NCBI GenBank assembly: GCA_011176535.1
Contig: DUEP01000012.1
Location: 1 to 43,480, forward strand
Length of the DNA: 43,480 bases
From: Anaerolineae bacterium
GTDB lineage: Bacteria; Chloroflexota; Anaerolineae; Anaerolineales; DRMV01
Direction of reading: 5' to 3'
Positions 42,889 through 43,480 of the stretch are shown in pieces. The stretch's first letter is position 1. Every line of letters starts with the position of its first letter. Below the pieces are notes generated by a model, which had not been told where the DNA came from, made no database searches, and saw nothing but the letters and a program-made list of their open reading frames with translations. The position numbers were made by a program, and so were the translations under genes.

Positions 42889-43480
42889 CTATCCTCCCTC
42901 CCCCACCCGCACGCGCACATCCAGCGCCACAGCGCCTCGGCCCGGCGCGAGCACCCGCAGGGGGTTGATTTCCATCTCCGCAATCTGTGGGAAATCGGCG
43001 GCCAGTTGCGCCAACCGGGCCAGCACCTCGGCCACCGCCTCCCTGTCCGCCGGGGGGATGTGCCGGAACCCGGCCAGGCGTCGGCCGGCCCAGGTGCTGG
43101 TCAACAGATGCTCGCGGTCGGGCGCGGTCAGCGGGGCTAAGGCAAAGGCCACATCGCCCAGGGCCTCCACCTCCACGCCCCCGCTGCCGAACATGACCAG
43201 CGGGCCGAAGAGCGGGTCGCGCACCACGCCCACGATGACCTCTTGCCCCGGCGGGGCCATTTGCTGCACCAGGGCGCCCTCAATGCGCGCTTCGGGGTGC
43301 GCCTGCCGCACGGCAGCCATCATCTGGGCGAACCCCTCGCGCACGGCCTGGGCGTCGCCCAGGTTCAGCCGCACCCCGCCTGCCTCGCTCTTGTGGGGCA
43401 GGTCGGGCGAAATCACCTTGAGCGCCACCGGATACCCTATGCGCTCGGCCAGGGCCACGGCCTGCCCGGCGTCGGCGGCC
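42889..43480 (-). CDS. ADP-forming acyl-CoA synthetase, ATP-grasp (beta) domain, partial
   Basis: The reading frame is open to the window edge, so the 5' part is missing; 196 residues are visible. It begins AADAGQAVALAERIGYPVALKVISPDLPHKSEAGGVRLNL, the ATP-grasp_5 signature of NDP-forming acetyl/acyl-CoA synthetases (and of Pat-type protein acetyltransferases). VGVVRDPLFGPLVMFGSGG, ALAPLTAPD and a metal-binding EMEINPLRVL follow. It makes acyl-CoA hydrolysis-linked ATP in anaerobes, or belongs to a larger fusion. It cannot be told whether a GNAT domain or alpha domain precedes it. The visible part shows no damage. Confidence 0.93.
   Translation of the reverse strand, partial: AADAGQAVALAERIGYPVALKVISPDLPHKSEAGGVRLNLGDAQAVREGFAQMMAAVRQAHPEARIEGALVQQMAPPGQEVIVGVVRDPLFGPLVMFGSGGVEVEALGDVAFALAPLTAPDREHLLTSTWAGRRLAGFRHIPPADREAVAEVLARLAQLAADFPQIAEMEINPLRVLAPGRGAVALDVRVRVGEGG

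Overview
The window is about 43.5 kb of GC-rich bacterial chromosome with dense, mostly short operons on both strands. Gene content points to an anaerobic or microaerophilic member of the Chloroflexota, most likely class Anaerolineae. The main indications are lipoproteins with Thr/Pro-rich linkers, a SARP-like AAA/TPR giant regulator, an Endonuc_Holl protein, a probable DUF5671-type membrane protein, class II superoxide reductase, a nucleoside-type BMP ABC transporter and T-box/S-box leaders. The taxonomy is inference; there is no rRNA in the window. No tRNA, CRISPR, phage or transposase gene was seen.

Layout. 1-5.5 kb (+): a probable HepT remnant, M42 aminopeptidase with an overlapping solute-binding lipoprotein, smpB, an unrecognised protein, and a histidine/aromatic ammonia-lyase. 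5.5-9.2 kb (-): an sppA operon with three membrane or membrane-anchored proteins. 9.3-11.4 kb (+): GH114-like lipoprotein, Trm112-like protein, HEAT-repeat protein and a small membrane protein. 11.5-13.3 kb (-): serS and a DUF456 gene behind a T-box leader. 13.7-20.3 kb (+): S-box (SAM-I riboswitch), metH, and a homocysteine methyltransferase/MTHFR fusion, with a MazEF-like toxin-antitoxin pair on the opposite strand between them. 20.4-21.5 kb: two decayed genes, a GNAT and a metallophosphoesterase. 21.6-27.2 kb: superoxide reductase (-), then mtaB, a HIT protein and a SARP/AAA/TPR regulator (+). 27.2-34.2 kb (-): bmpA-type four-gene ABC operon, Endonuc_Holl and pgk. 34.5-40 kb (+): class III aminotransferase, GAF-PAS histidine kinase, membrane-anchored YvcK and gap. 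40-43.5 kb (-): fhs, psiE-like gene, and the 3' part of an ADP-forming acyl-CoA synthetase.

The clearest physiological theme is one-carbon and methionine metabolism. Fhs activates formate onto tetrahydrofolate. The MTHFR half of the fusion makes methyl-THF. MetH and the fusion's N-terminal domain methylate homocysteine. metH is controlled by SAM through an S-box, and serS, transcribed away from it from a back-to-back promoter, by uncharged tRNA(Ser) through a T-box. Central carbon (gap, pgk, YvcK) and nucleoside/purine-type uptake (BMP ABC operon) are the second theme.

The most unusual sequence-level observations are these: a palindromic repeat inserted in frame in the metH linker; the divergent T-box/S-box control region; a recurring extended -10 promoter (TGGTANNNT) with no matching -35, placed so that smpB and yvcK would be leaderless; two neighbouring genes in the act of decay; and a eukaryote-like formate-THF ligase.
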